A DNA stretch of 64,000 nt from Paramecium octaurelia (Eukaryota > Ciliophora > Oligohymenophorea > Peniculida > Parameciidae), in assembly GCA_905182995.1 (NCBI GenBank), contig CAJJDP010000059.1, forward strand, positions 137,311 to 201,310, in the 5' to 3' direction. Within the stretch, counting starts at the first letter, position 1, and each line of letters starts with the position of its first letter. The notes beneath the pieces are model-generated. The model saw only the letters and a list, made by a program, of their open reading frames with translations. It was not told the DNA's origin and made no database searches. Below are positions 13,551 through 27,100 of the stretch, piece after piece. A program made the translations under genes and the position numbers.

Positions 13551-13563
13551 TTCTAGAAGTTTC
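13551..13563 (-). promoter_or_regulatory. Heat-shock element upstream of HSP90
   Basis: TTCTAGAAGTTTC is a perfect nTTCnnGAAnnTTCn array: three alternating HSF half-sites without a mismatch. It lies 62 bp before the HSP90 start codon. HSF trimers bind this arrangement in all eukaryotes studied. The sequence match is direct; its use here is inferred from position and from the gene downstream. Confidence 0.75.
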
Positions 13564-14099
13564 GAATTAATAAAAAAAAAATTTATTTCCATTTTTAATT
13601 TCTTTAAATTTATTTAATTGCATTTCAAAAAATACATCTATTAAATTCATGTTATAACTTTTTATATTCCCCCTCAATCTATTTCTTATATTCTATCTAT
13701 GAGAAAGATTTAGTCAAATGATTTTTAGTTTAGAACTGCAAGATCCAGAGTCATAGGCAATCCAAGCTATAGAAATGAGCAATACTCATGATTAGAGTTA
13801 GTTTAATCAAATTAAATATGTGTTTATATTAAAATAAAATTTATTTCACCTTTTTTTAGTATTAATAATAATAATTAATCTCTCTTTTTTACTAATTATG
13901 TTATGATTACATATGAATAGAATTTTATTTAATAAGATTTTGAATTTGAAGTGAGAATGTATATTATTTGAATAAATTGTTAATCAATTTGAATGATCTT
14001 ATCATAAAAATAAGGGGATTGGTGTGGATCGTTGTAAAAGAAAGTCGTCTGAATTATTAATAAAAAAGATTTAAATAAAAAATCAAATTTTTATCAGGA
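13564..14099. other. Intergenic region between HSP90 and RPS7
   Basis: About 540 bp between divergent genes. The only open frame is a 30-codon run from an ATG at 13699 (MRKIQSNDFQFRTARSRV), too short to call. The remainder is A/T-rich and without a recognised feature. Confidence 0.4.
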
Positions 14100-14777
14100 A
14101 TGGCAGCTAATAAGTTTTGGAAAAAGACAGAAGTATGTCATTTGTTTAATTATAAGTTATCTAATTTGGAATAATAAGTTGGTGTTGCATTGACTCAAAT
14201 TGAGCAATCATTGGCTGATGCTAAGAATCTTAAACTCTCCTCAGTGGTTGATTATACAGCTAAAATTAATGCCAAGAAGCAAGTTTATTTGGTATACATT
14301 CCTCATCCTTGCTTATCCGTTTTCAATAAGGTTAGGTACTCCAAATGTGAAAATATAATAGCTCAAAATTATTACCAGAATTAGAAAAGAGACTCAAAGC
14401 CACAATTCTTGTTGTTGCCAAAAGAACAATCGAAAGCAAATGGGTCAAGAGTCACAGATCATAAACAAGACCAAATTCAAGAACACTCACCTCAGTATAT
14501 GATGCAATTCTTGAAGACCTTGTTGCACCAACATTCATTTTAGGCAGAAGAACAAGAGTCAGAGTTGATGGCACTAAGTTTTATAGAATGTAAAGACAAC
14601 TTCAATAATTTTAGCTTCTTGGATGAATAAGACAAAGCAGAATTAGAGCCCAGACTTGATGCCGTTAAAGCTGTCTATAAATTATTAACAACAAGAGATT
14701 TAGAATTTGAATTTAGAAGAGATGATGTTTTCTATTCAAAAAGAGGTGCAAGCAAGAAAGTCTAAAGAAAATAATGA
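14100..14777 (+). CDS. RPS7: Small-subunit ribosomal protein S7 (eS7)
   Basis: 200 residues from four exons; introns at 14133-14156 (24 nt), 14336-14361 (26 nt) and 14590-14614 (25 nt) give an exact frame. It matches eukaryotic eS7 along its length: [54 protein letters not shown], the basic [19 protein letters not shown], and [11 protein letters not shown] near the end. It is a 40S subunit protein involved in pre-18S processing. Size is close to the usual 190-200 residues. Confidence 0.95.
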
Positions 14778-15543
14778 GCAATAATATTTAAGTACAATAC
14801 AAATAAATACATGAAATAACAATCAATTTCTATTTCTTTTGCCATCATTCCTTTAAGAATGAAAATAAATAGAATAAACACACAAATTATCACAATTAAT
14901 TATTTTAGTTAAAATATTACCTTTTCTCTATTATTTAGAATCTAAAATTTAACTATAATCCTTAAGGTCATATAAATGGAATAAACACAAATTGCTGCAA
15001 TTCAATTTTGCATATTGACTATTAATAAACCAAAAGAAATAATTCAATAATTTTATCAATATAATAATACTTGAAGTTAATCTTAATTCTACATCATCCA
15101 ATTTTAGTAAAATAAGCTCTTTGCCTTACTCTATAATAAATAATTAATCTAGTTATCTATTATATCTATTCAATTATTTGGATTTACTTTAATTATTAGA
15201 TTAGAAGAGTTTTTTTTAATTTAATTAAACAATAATAACTTAATCGGAATATATATGTTTAAGCACCCTTACTAAATCATAAATTAAATAATGTGTATTA
15301 GCGCGATAATTACTTGGATTCAAGTATAAAGTAATATTTTTATTATAATATTATTTAAACAATTATTTTACGATTCTTTTTTAAATAGAAAGTCATGTAG
15401 AACAAATTGAAATATAAGTAATTTAATCTATAATGTGATTGTTTTCCATTTAATATTTTAAGAAATTTACATATTTTTAATAAATTAAATTAATGATTAG
15501 AGTTGAGAAAGATAAAAATAAAATCGTGCTAATATCATCAAAA
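14778..15543. other. Gene-free interval between convergent genes
   Basis: About 770 bp between the 3' ends of RPS7 and the two-TM gene. It is very A/T-rich, with many TTAATT runs, and shows no coding frame or RNA gene that I can see. It would hold both transcript ends. Confidence 0.45.
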
Positions 15544-17781
15544 TCAATCAATACTAGGAGGTTCGTTATATTTTAATTAATGCTTTCTTTTCTATCCCCT
15601 TGCGGATAATTTTTACTGATCAATGAATTTGGACAGTTTGAAAATAGCTTAAACTTCAGGACCTAACTTTTTTATTAATTGTTTATTAATAATATTCTCT
15701 TCTTAATCCTAAAGAACTTCATCGTATGCCTAATTTATTATTGTAAATAATTCTACGTTATATATATCCTAATACAATTAAGCATCTCCTCTTAAATGCA
15801 TTCCTCTCTGAGAAGGTAATCTAGTTTCATATTTATTTTCCTCTTTTTGTTTAGGTCTTAATATATATGTGATGCATTACTATATCTCAATGTCACATTT
15901 GGATCTCTATTCAAAATAGGATCGATTTATTGTTTTTTTTGTAGTATCTAATGAAATCATAGGCTTAGGAGTGAAATTAAAGACCAATAACTGTTCAGGT
16001 GTGAAAATAACTTCTTTCATTTTGTCTAATTCATTTAATTTAGTTAATATATTAAATAAATCTATCTAATCTGTAATTTAGTCTCTACAATGAAATACAA
16101 ATTTACATGGCTTTATTCATTAACTATATATTTTTTTTATTTGAGCAACACTGATTACAAGTGATGAAATTGATAATCATGCTGAAACTTAATAAGACTG
16201 GTTAAGATCTATTAATAATTGTAATGATTTATTATTTGAAATATTATAGGCCGTTTTCTGGTCTAATTTTATTTCCAAATGGATTTCTAATAAATCGAGT
16301 GGATGATCTCTAGAATTTGCCGTGAGCTTCTTTCACATTTCTATCTTCATCATCTTGGTAATTGATTTCTTAATCATCTTCCTACTGTTTTAAGCCAAAT
16401 TTCAATATTCCGTTTTTTTCCTTCTGCTTAATCTAACTCGGATTAACAAGCTTAATCTCTAAATCTTAATCAGTTAATCTTCTCGTTCTTAGTTCTTCTT
16501 ATCTTTCTGTTGTTAAATGGTTTATCTATTCTAAATTTTCTTCATGAATTTTTTCTTGTTGTAATTGAATTAAAGAAAATTCATACAGTTTATTAGCCAA
16601 TTCAACCAGTACTTAATTTAACTTAAAATGATACATTAGAATCTGTTGTAGAGTGACAGAATTATGCCAAGAAAAAAGAAGAAAATCTATTAGATGCCAC
16701 CCAAATTTGATAGTAATTCATCGATTTTTAAGTAACTTCTGTAAATAGTAGTCTTGTAAGGACTTTTACGAAAGAATATAGTAGCAATATCATCTGAGCT
16801 TTTGGATTGGTATTCAATTCTCTCTTTCATTTCAGATTGATCTAAGATGTAAAATTTTGACAATTCGATATCACTAAAAGGAGTTAAACTCAAATCGTTT
16901 AAGACTTCATATTCTTTAAGGAATATATCTACAGTTTTGTAAACATCTGAGGGTAGAAATTTTAGGTAAAATGAATCATCTATGAATGTTTATAAGTATT
17001 AATCGTCAGGATTTTAAGGATTTAATATCTAATAAATAAGTAAAAGTATTAACTTGATTAACAGTGTAGAGTCTCAATTTAAAGGAGCCATTCTTTTCGA
17101 TTTCATTTTATCTTTCAGTTTCTGAAGCACACGATTAATTTGTAACACAATTATTTACTGAAATTTTCAAATACCAAAATTGTTAATCTTTAAATTATTT
17201 CATAATAATTACTTGAATTAGTACCTTGAATAGTAAATGTTGAATTATAACTAAAGTAATTTATATTATTTACTCGAAGCACAAGAAATTCTATAAATCA
17301 AGATCATAAAATTATTTTGTTATATTAACATCATATTTACTAAAAATATTGGTGAATCTATCTAATGTACATGGTATGAGAACAAGTTGTGAAGTATTTT
17401 CCATTTTTGATCCATTTAAAAATCTAGTAGTATGCTTCTATTCAACTTAAATGTTAAAGTAAGGTTTCTCAATAAAATCATTTTATTCAATTTGAATAGC
17501 AAATGCAAAAGTGTCATCATTCAATGTAGCTAAAGATGGAAATTCTTCAAATGTGGTTAATACTGTTGCAGTCAAATTTTCTTTGTTCAAAAATGAGATT
17601 AAATTTTGAGAAAAAATCAACAGCATCACAATAAACAAAATAAGTGATACGCATCCCCCAAATGCAGTCTTATAAAAATTTTATTTATTCATTCTTAATG
17701 TAATTGTCTGACCAAATATGTCACATTTTGATAATCCTAATTAGATTTTAATTCATATTTACCTTTCATAAATTAAGACAT
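15544..17781 (-). CDS. Ciliate two-TM membrane protein (paralogue of 4258-6237)
   Basis: Roughly 700 residues with several short introns, not all placed. The first exon starts MSQFMKGLSKCDIFGQTITL; a 26-nt intron falls after MSQFMK and joins in frame. A first hydrophobic segment follows (FGGCVSLILFIVMLLIFSQN). After a probable extracytoplasmic region, a second GG-containing segment (LKIDELLSNLGGI) precedes the next hydrophobic stretch. A long charged tail ends near KKLGPEVQAIFKLSKFIDQ. The order and motifs (DIFGQ, YKTAFGG, LGGI) repeat those of the gene at 4.3 kb, so they are paralogues. Function is unknown. End coordinates are firm; internal splice sites near 17.2 kb are less so. Confidence 0.75.
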
Positions 17782-18028
17782 CAATGTAAAAATAATTCTT
17801 TAAAAACTAATCAATATTTTAAGCAAAAAGTACATAGACTTCTTCAACTGTCATAATAGTTAATAAGCTTAATTAAAAACATAGGTTATTAAATCAGATC
17901 ATAATAATAAAATTAGAGAAAAGACTTCTTTCTTTTCTCTCTTATTTAACAAATAATAATGAAATAAATAAATGTTGGAGCTAAGAATAATTTTAAATTT
18001 AATTTTAAGTTATATATAGCTTATTAAT

Positions 18029-21000
18029 TCAGACTGAAAAATGCAAATCATGCGTAATGAAACTAATTACATAAGCATTCTCCATCAATCTGTCAAACGG
18101 GAACAATGTTAACAATTGCTTACTTTCCTGATATTATTATTTAACTTTCTCTATTGACAGTTTAGTTGCAATCAATGATATGCTCATAATGATGCACGCA
18201 AAGGCAAACATGACTGCATTGATTAAAAATGTCGAATCTATTAAAGATTTAATTTAATTTGTAAGCAGTTCGATAATAACTTAAAATCCGTATTGTGCAT
18301 ATAACCTTTGTATCTAGATCTATGAATCTTGATATGATTCCTTAAAGCCATTTAATTAATTTATGGTAATTCCTTATAGGAAGTCTAATTAATGTGAATA
18401 TAAGTCTTAGACTACTGAACTTAACCCCTTCTGAAGAATAGAAATAGATTAACACTACTAAAGAGTAAAAAGATTCTAAAAGTCTTCATAACTATAGGAT
18501 CTACAATAAGTTAATATACTTACAATTCGCTCAGAAACAGATTGCACAAATTTTCAACTAAAATTCCATAGACTTAAAGATTTTAATCTTCTTAGTACAA
18601 TGAGAGACTTGTAGTTAACTGCCCTAATTATTCAACAGCGACATCATAATAATCAATCATGTCGGATGTGATTGTATTATTTAGGAGAATGGCTTGTTGA
18701 GCATAAGTGGATGCTAAAGAATTAAAGGTAATTGAGAATGATGTTTTTTCTTGATATCTTGCAGATACATTTGATTGAGTGATCTATTATAAGATGAAAC
18801 TTCCAACAAAATAACATGAACAAATAAAGGCATATATAAAAATGAATAAGAAGAAAAAGATTTAAGCTGAATTAGTTTCTAGAATAGTAGTTTAAATACC
18901 ATACATTTCTGCGAAATTTACTTCCCAACTCTATTATGTTTATCTAACATATTTGAAGTAACTGTTTTCTAATATTAACGCATCATTGTAGTTTCAAATT
19001 ATTCTTCATCAGTTTCATGATTTCTAAATCTAGTGTTGTTTAATTAAGTATAAAGGGAACTGAATTAAACAAATTATTCTTAGATAACTTCTTTAGAAAA
19101 AGTACAAAACAATTTGTAAATCTTCTATTTCATCTATATAATTTAAAAACATAAGTATATGTAGTTTCCAAGTAAAATCAATAAGATTATCTATTCGACA
19201 ATTACACTAAGATTTAAAACTATAAAAATTACAAGACTGATAAACTGAGTAAGTTTTTGGTTGAATCAGTGTTCTAAATCTCACTAATCTAAATATTGAA
19301 AGCATCAGTATTATTATAGAATTCAGAATAATTAATTTAATCATTCATATTTAACACTTTTGTAAGTTGAGACACAATATTCAATGTTCTGCTTTCCATA
19401 GTAAGGTTACTGACAACATTAATATGAGGTAACAAAGCAATAGTTTTGTCAATATTTTTAATGTTAATTAGGAAATATTGGAAGGCTATTTTACTTAATT
19501 GATTAAAATCAAATTGAACCTCATCTAAATAAGATTAATCGATAATGAATTCATTGTAATAGTAAGAGAATTGGAATGGTAAATTTTCATAATTTTAATT
19601 TTCGTGTATTTTCTCAAAATTAAAATACAATATCAGGAAATTAATCAAAAATCCTGATAATATTAACACATAGATGAAAAGCAGAAACAATTTGGTTCTT
19701 ACAGTCAATCCCTTAGAATCAGATAGACAATCTTTAATTTACCTTTTAAGTGCTGTTGTATTATTTTAAGATGATCTACTCCCTACTGAACCATTATTAT
19801 ATTGCACATTTTGCTGTTCTTATGCATTGTCTTTAAGATCAGATTCTGCTTCACTAAATTCATTACTCTTTTCTGATGGATCATTTTGAAATTCTATTAT
19901 TCTTCCTTCAAGTTAATTTTCACTATTTTATAATAAAAAGGGATCTTTTTGATTATTTTGAGTTGTGCTATTAATATTAATTGTTGCTAATTAGTTCCTT
20001 AATTCTTCAATCATCTTAATATCTTCGATTAAATTTTCATATTCCAAATCGCATTCGTTTAGAGGACCATTTCCAGGAGGAGAATTCAATGAAGATATGA
20101 GATCTGTTTTCTGAGTTGGAATTTCATTCTGTGAAGAGATGTTAATTAATTATGAAGATCTATTTCTTAATTGAACTAGTTGTCTACTGGTTATCTTTTG
20201 ATTCATTAATTATTTAAATTCAGGGATTTCAACAATAACTAATCTAAACATAAATATACATTCTACCTAAGATTTATAGTTATTAGACTCATTAAATGGA
20301 CAGAAATCTAATAAACCACATTTTCATGAGGTAGACTTTCAAATTATTTAGCAATTTTTGATTGAATAGTAGTTCTAGAAAATATATTGGATCTTGTTCG
20401 AACTAGACTCCTACTCATTTATTTATTGATCATTGGAAGAATTAATTAGCAATCAAATCTTTTGTCTAATCTATCAAAATGATCATCGAATAAAGTATCC
20501 CAAATCTTTGCTAATTCAGGAATGAAAAACAAACAATCCAATCCTTTGAGTTAACTAAGTTCTAATCCTAAATGTTTCTCAAAAACACTCTCAAATAAAT
20601 TCTAAGTCAATTCCTCAATCTAACCTTATTCATTTAACATCATATAACCATACGTCAGATTTACTGGGGTTATTAAGGCAGTAGCTCCAAATTCAGTTGG
20701 ACTTGCTTCTATTCTTAGTCTAGTATTGATAGGGACTACAAATTAGGATTTGGTCTTTCCCAAAATTACTCTCACAGCACTTCTAACCACATTTATTCTG
20801 CCTCTCTCGACAAAATTGTCCAGATATAAATCATGATCATTTGCTATTATTTGAGGCATAAATCTGTTAATGTTCTGATTTTAAATCTCCTCATCTTTAA
20901 ACCCAATAGCCTTCTAAAATGATCTTGTGTATCTGATAACATTTCCTCTTGGTTATAGTAAGGTTATTTATATCACGCAGCTCCCTGGGTCATAGATTAT

Positions 21001-22989
21001 TTTCTCTGCTGATTATAAAAATTGCATCATTATTTGACCTTCTCTTCTATATAATTTTGGCCTGAATTTATTATAGTGGACATATTTGTGGAATATGTTA
21101 AAAATAGTATCACATTCATTATTTTAAGGATTTGTTTTAAATAACAATTAAAACTACTTCTCAAGTATTTTAATATTTTTAATTAACTTGAATCCAATAT
21201 CCAAAAGCATATCAATGTCAATAATCTAAGTAAGAATACAACCATAAAAGTCCTTCAATATTTTAAATTGATATACCTTTTCTTCTTTAACAACTAAACA
21301 TAAATTTTATTTCAAAACATTCAGTGATTCTTCATATTGATAAACTTTCTTAAACACGAATTTTTGATTTACTAAATCATTTTTTTTTACTAATTCGCTG
21401 AACTTATATAAAGCATCCTATTTTAATTTATGTACAATTGCTTATTGTTTTAGAGGTTATTCCTTATAATATTAAATTCAAATAAATACTTTTTCAACCA
21501 TAGAGAACCTAATAACTTCATAGATTGCTTAGGTTGGTACTTTTTTAATTTAAACTAAAAAGTATATATAGATTAATGCTAGGTTAGTATTTGCCTTTTC
21601 AATGATTTCATCTTCAAGTGTTTATCCAATCAATCCTTTAGCAAATTGTTTCATAGACTCCAAACTTTAGAAGGAATCAATTCCAAGAAAGAAGTCTTGG
21701 CAAAAACACTTATATTTAAGCTTAATATTCTTCAACATTTTTCTTTCTCTTTACATTTTACATTCTCTCAAATGTCTTGAGATGAATGTGTAAATCTCTA
21801 ATGATTATTTTGGATCAAGCAGTCTTTGTTGTTTTTTCAGTTCCACTTATTATTTGAAGATTATGTACAATCTTCTAATGTATTTCTCCAAATCTCTAGA
21901 CTAATAGTTAGTGTTTTTCAAATCTTATCTAATTAAAATTTCATTTGTCAGAAATATCAACGGGGGATAACATAGCAATATCAATAGCACTATGCTAATT
22001 TTTAAAGCCGGTTAACCATATTGGCATATTATCAACAGCAATTAATATATTATTGTAAAAACAACAATTCTCAGATTCAATCTTGATATCCGATAATCTA
22101 TATATATTTATTAATGATAATCGCAAAGAATTTGAATTACTGATTTGATTATTCCAAACAATTAAACAAGTAATAGTGATGCTTGAATACCAGACAAAAA
22201 TATGACTCTAAATTACTAATTATTATAAATATATACATTAATTAGAATGCATAAAGTAGATGCAATTTCTATGATTAAAATTTGCCCAAATAGTCGTAGT
22301 TCTTCATCCGATGATCGAACTAATGCAAATTTATTAATAATCCTATTGTTATTTGTTAACCGATAGTTATTATGGCAAAGATGAACCCAGCCAATTCAAA
22401 ATAAGAGTAATTTTCTTTCATATTTTAATTTCATACTAAAATTGAATAATTCAGTAACTAAACTGAATCCACAAAAGAGTAATGGGACCTATAATAATCC
22501 ATGATGAATCTAGAAAAAGAAGGACAATATCATATTTATTAGATGATTCTACTCAACAATTGTTTCAAGATTCTTATATAGTTATTTTAGTTTTACTTGT
22601 TCTATTGCCAAAAATTAAAGGCCTTAGTTTTTCATCCTAACCACCTTCAATTTGAAAATCTAGCACAGCAGTAGTAAAATGAGTATGCTTTACAATAGAA
22701 ATCCAAAAATAACAAATATAATTCTAAGGTTGATCGAATTTCCAATTATTGTGTAAAATCTAATATATATAAAATAACTTGACCTAAAGTAATCTATAAA
22801 ATTTCTTATATGGTTTAAAAACTAATCATATTCAAACGCATTTAGTTTCTAAGTATAAACTGACAGCATTTGAATATTTTCAATCAACAAAATCACAACA
22901 GCTATTTTAAAAGATTTCCTCCAAGTTTCTTTTGCATTCAAAAATTCTTGAACGTAATAGCTTTTCATCTAAAAAATAAATTTGTTCAT
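18029..22989 (-). CDS. Large PAS-domain multi-pass membrane protein (TmcB-like)
   Basis: About 1,600 residues. It starts MNKFIFQMKSYYVQEFLNAK and soon enters a block of about eight hydrophobic segments. A cytoplasmic region follows (VPTQAIYEVIRFSMVEKVFI). Then comes a PAS-like module around VIRYTRSFQKAIGFKDEEIQ, NQNINRFMPQIIANDHDLYL and VVPINTRLRIE. A Gln/Ser-rich linker precedes more membrane segments, and the protein ends LMENAYVISFITHDL. PAS domains bind small ligands or heme and transmit signals; the ligand here is unknown. Proteins with this layout form a large family in ciliates, often labelled TmcB-like. The paralogue at 57.7 kb aligns from end to end. One or two introns near 22.3-22.4 kb are not settled. 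Confidence 0.8.
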
Positions 22990-23065
22990 TTTTAAATTAA
23001 AGAATAATTAATTAATATATAAACTCTAATTTTAATAAATTCATACATAAAATTAATTATCACTA

Positions 23066-24062
23066 TCATAAATTGAGACTTTCTCCTCAATTAAGTTATT
23101 TAACCAAGCTTTGCTCCCACATCTTCAACTGTTATTCCTTCTATCGAAGTTCCTCTTCTTTCAATTTTATTTGAGCATGTCTCTCTTTTAACTTCTTCTC
23201 CTTGATCCTCAAACTAATTAGAGGTAATTTGAGAATCTCCATGACACTAGGTCTTTTAGACGGATCTAAAATGATAAACATAAATTAGAACCGGCATCAA
23301 GCATAGAAGTAATTAATTGATGAAGATCCTCAGAAAATCTTAGAGGAATTCTATCAAATTGACCACTTTTGATTTTTATAGCTAAACTCAAATGATTGGT
23401 TGCTTCAAAAGGTGGTTTTAAGGCTGCCAATTCGTAAAGCAAGCATCCGCACGACCAAATGTCGCTGCTTTCGTCATAATAGGCTTCAGTGATTTATTCT
23501 GGAGACATATAATAGGGTGTTCCAACATGAGTTTTACAAAATTGGGAGTTTTCACCTAAAATTCTTGATAACCCGAAATCTCCGAGTTTGATATTGTTGT
23601 TTTCATCTAAGAATATATTAGCAGGCTTAACATCTCTATGCAAAATTTTAGGAGTTCTATTATGACATTCATTAATTGCCAAAGACAACTGAGTGAATAT
23701 CTTCCAAATTACATCTTCTGCAATGTAATCTTTATCCTTTTTACATTTCTTAAGTAACTAACTAAGATCCCCTCCAGAACAGTATTCAGTGATGATATAA
23801 ATTTTAGCTTGTTTTTTATCAATAATTCTAATTGTATTCAATTAACTCGATACCTTTCATAATATTAAACAATGTTTGAATGTGTTAATTCTCTTAGTAT
23901 ATTTACCTCATTAACTAATTAATTCTTTTCCTTCTCAGTCATGATTCCATAATGTAATTCTTTACAAGCAAGTATTTTTTAATCGCTTTTCCTCATCACC
24001 TTATAAACAACTCCAAAAGACCCTTTGCCTAGAATATTCAATTTTTCATAATGCTCTTCCAT
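23066..24062 (-). CDS. NIMA-related (NEK) Ser/Thr protein kinase
   Basis: 314 residues after removing two 26-nt introns, which fit the frame exactly. Kinase motifs: glycine loop [12 protein letters not shown], catalytic lysine in ILACKEL, hinge [13 protein letters not shown], catalytic loop [21 protein letters not shown], activation segment [10 protein letters not shown], and [19 protein letters not shown]. The YYMSPE form with CSGGDLSQLL is typical of NEK kinases, which act at centrosomes, basal bodies and cilia. A short C-terminal coiled coil ([20 protein letters not shown]) follows the catalytic domain, as in NEK2-like proteins. Ciliates have greatly expanded this family. Confidence 0.92.
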
Positions 24063-24172
24063 TTTTAAATTTGAATTAATATTTTTAGAAATAAACTAAA
24101 TGCAATAGTTTTTTAAACCTCTCAATTATTATTAAATTGAAGACGTATATAAATTGTAATGTGAATAATAAG

Positions 24173-27100
24173 TCAAAATTGGAGTTTGCCAGCACCTTCT
24201 GATGCAGGTCTTACTTATGCCGATTTTACATTTCTAATACTTTTTTTAAGCAATTTACTGCGTCTTAAAGTGTGTTCAGTCTCAAGAGCAGAATCTCGAC
24301 TCGATTCGGTGATGTCGAATTTGGGAACTATGATCTATTGATATCTGTATTTCTCAAAGAATATTTCAGGGTGTATCATGTATTTTAACAATTATGACTA
24401 ATTATCTTTTAATTGAGGATTCAATAGATGCTACTACTTGTAGAAATACATTCTTTCCAAGATCGAATCTAGGTTATTTTGAACTTAGTAATGTTTAAAC
24501 TTTTTATATGATTCCATCACCAACTACTAGTCTTTTTTTTGATATTCATTTAATAGATTTATTTCCATTTTTAATTTGATTTCCAAGATCATAGTATCTG
24601 CAATGTCTTTCTCTGATAAGATTTATTTTTTGCCGTCTTGTATCTATTTTAATCGAATTCTCACTTTATTTAGAACTCCTTTCAGAAATGCTTAATCTTA
24701 AATGACCTCTAAAAATGAATTCAAAATAGATTTAGTCTCCTTTTTTTATTTTTACTTTTTTTTCATTCTATACATGTTGGTGATTGCTTTTACAACCTTT
24801 TTCATTCTTTAAATATTCTCTTTAACTCTATTTTGATTTAATTCTATAGTTACAGAAGGCTTCATCTTTTAGTATTTACGAAAAATAGAACTTTTGGTTT
24901 ATTCCTCTTCTTTAATGATCATCAAATTATTCCTGGCTTTACTCATTATAGATGCTTTCATTGATTAATCATCTAAATCCATCTATTCGATAGTTCTTGT
25001 TCTTTATTTGAAAAGAGTTGGCCTCTTTTTTACGATTGGTGGTTCTAAATTCAATTTTGCTGATTAATCTATTACAGAGAGGAAAGCAGTAGAAGTAAAT
25101 AATTACGGCTAATTAATAGTTTAAAGATTAGAACTACTTTATTCAAGATTAGTTTAGTTAATTTAAACATCGCTCTTTTTTAAGGTTTCATCTTCTGGTT
25201 CTTCATAGAATTCAGCCCATTTCCAATTATTATTATTAAATGAGGAGGCTTCATATTCAATAACTTCTTAATCATATCTAGCTGCAAAGTATCCTTTTTG
25301 ACGGTAAGGGTTTCTCAAGAAATGTGAGTTTCTTATTTATTGATTACTAAATTAATGCCTCTTAATAATTAATTCTCTATCTGGGATATAATGCAATAAA
25401 GGACATTAGAGTACTCTATGATAACTCGAATTGCAACTGAAACACTTCATATGTAATGCACTCACATCATCAAATTAAATACTATCATATAGATTTCTAA
25501 ATCTTTCATAATCTTCTGGAAAGTCTTAAATGATTTTCAAAAAGTCATCTCTCGATAACATCAATAATTTAGAGAATCCTATGCTTCTGAATCTTTCTTA
25601 TGATTATTTTCCACTTATAAAACTTATTATTCCAAGACTTGAACCTTTTCCAACCTTGCTGACTTCTGCAATCTATGGACTTTCCAATATTTAATCAATT
25701 TAATCATTCTAAATGAAGATTTAAATGTCTCCGAATTCAACAAAGCATACATATAATTAACCAGCAGGAATTTAGGGGAATATTGAATCAAAATTTATTA
25801 TGTTCTCTGGTTAAATAACTACTGGTTTAATTTTATGAACCAGTTTGGACTTTAAAGCATCACTAAAATTGTTTTTAAACAAAGGACATTCATTTAAAAT
25901 CATTGAATTTGATTAATTCATTAATTTTTCCCTTAAATCCTCTGATAATTAATTTATTATCTCATTTAATTCATCATTCTCTACTTAATTTTATGATTCC
26001 CAGTAATAATTTAAATATTCTCTAATTTAATATTGTAATTAGTATTCAATCTTTTTATTTTACATATACGTATTTATCTTCCTCATCTTTCTCATCTTCT
26101 CTTATCCATAAGCAGATATCGTATCTATGATTGCTCCCACAGTACTGACACTGTAACTTAGTTGAATACTGCAAATCATCATATACAGAATAGCAACTAT
26201 TCTTTCTAAATAACTAATTGGCACAACATCTCCATAACCTATAGTGAACATCGTGACAGTCGAGAAATAGAAGGAATACAAATATTAGACTTACCAAGTC
26301 TCATTCTAAATGTGATAAAACTCTAACCAGCAACCTTTTTCAGAGTACTGTAAACTATAATATCCAACCTAATAAAGTATTAATATTATAAATTACAAAG
26401 TACCAAAGACATGAGTAACAATGCAGAACAAAGAATAAAAGCAACAACAATTTGAATAATTCTAATAAAGAACTACTAGGCTTGGATAAATTTAACGTCT
26501 CTTCTATTTAACTTATTAATTTAGGGATATTTCTGCTTTGTACATAAAATAACAACATTAATAGATCCCACCATGAATTCATAAGGTTGAATCCATGTTT
26601 GGAGGAATTAAAAATTATAGCATAAATAACCAATATTAGTATTGAAATTGCTTCTAAACCATAACTCTTGCTAATTACATTTTTGGCTATTGTCGCTCTG
26701 TTACTAACAATTTGTCCAAATTGATAAAATGAATTATTAAAGCTAAGAATGAAGTCTACGACCAATAGCATTATCATAAAAATGGTAGTTGCAAAGAGTT
26801 GACCATAAATAATTTGCTATTGATTCCAAGCCAGATCCAATGGAATGGTAAATAAGAAATATAGTCTGCTTATCATAACCACACAATCCCATACAATTTT
26901 AGATCTAGATTCAGGCGTGATCAAAGGTATCTTTTCTAATTCTGATTCTATCTTCTTATATAAATTATTAGTGCAATTTTTTAATTGAGAATAATGTTTT
27001 TAAAATTTTGTTGTGAATTCTCTAGGACTAATAATTTTATGATCATTACTTCTTTTTGAGATTTTAATTTAAGTTATCATGAGAATTACTAAATTGACTA

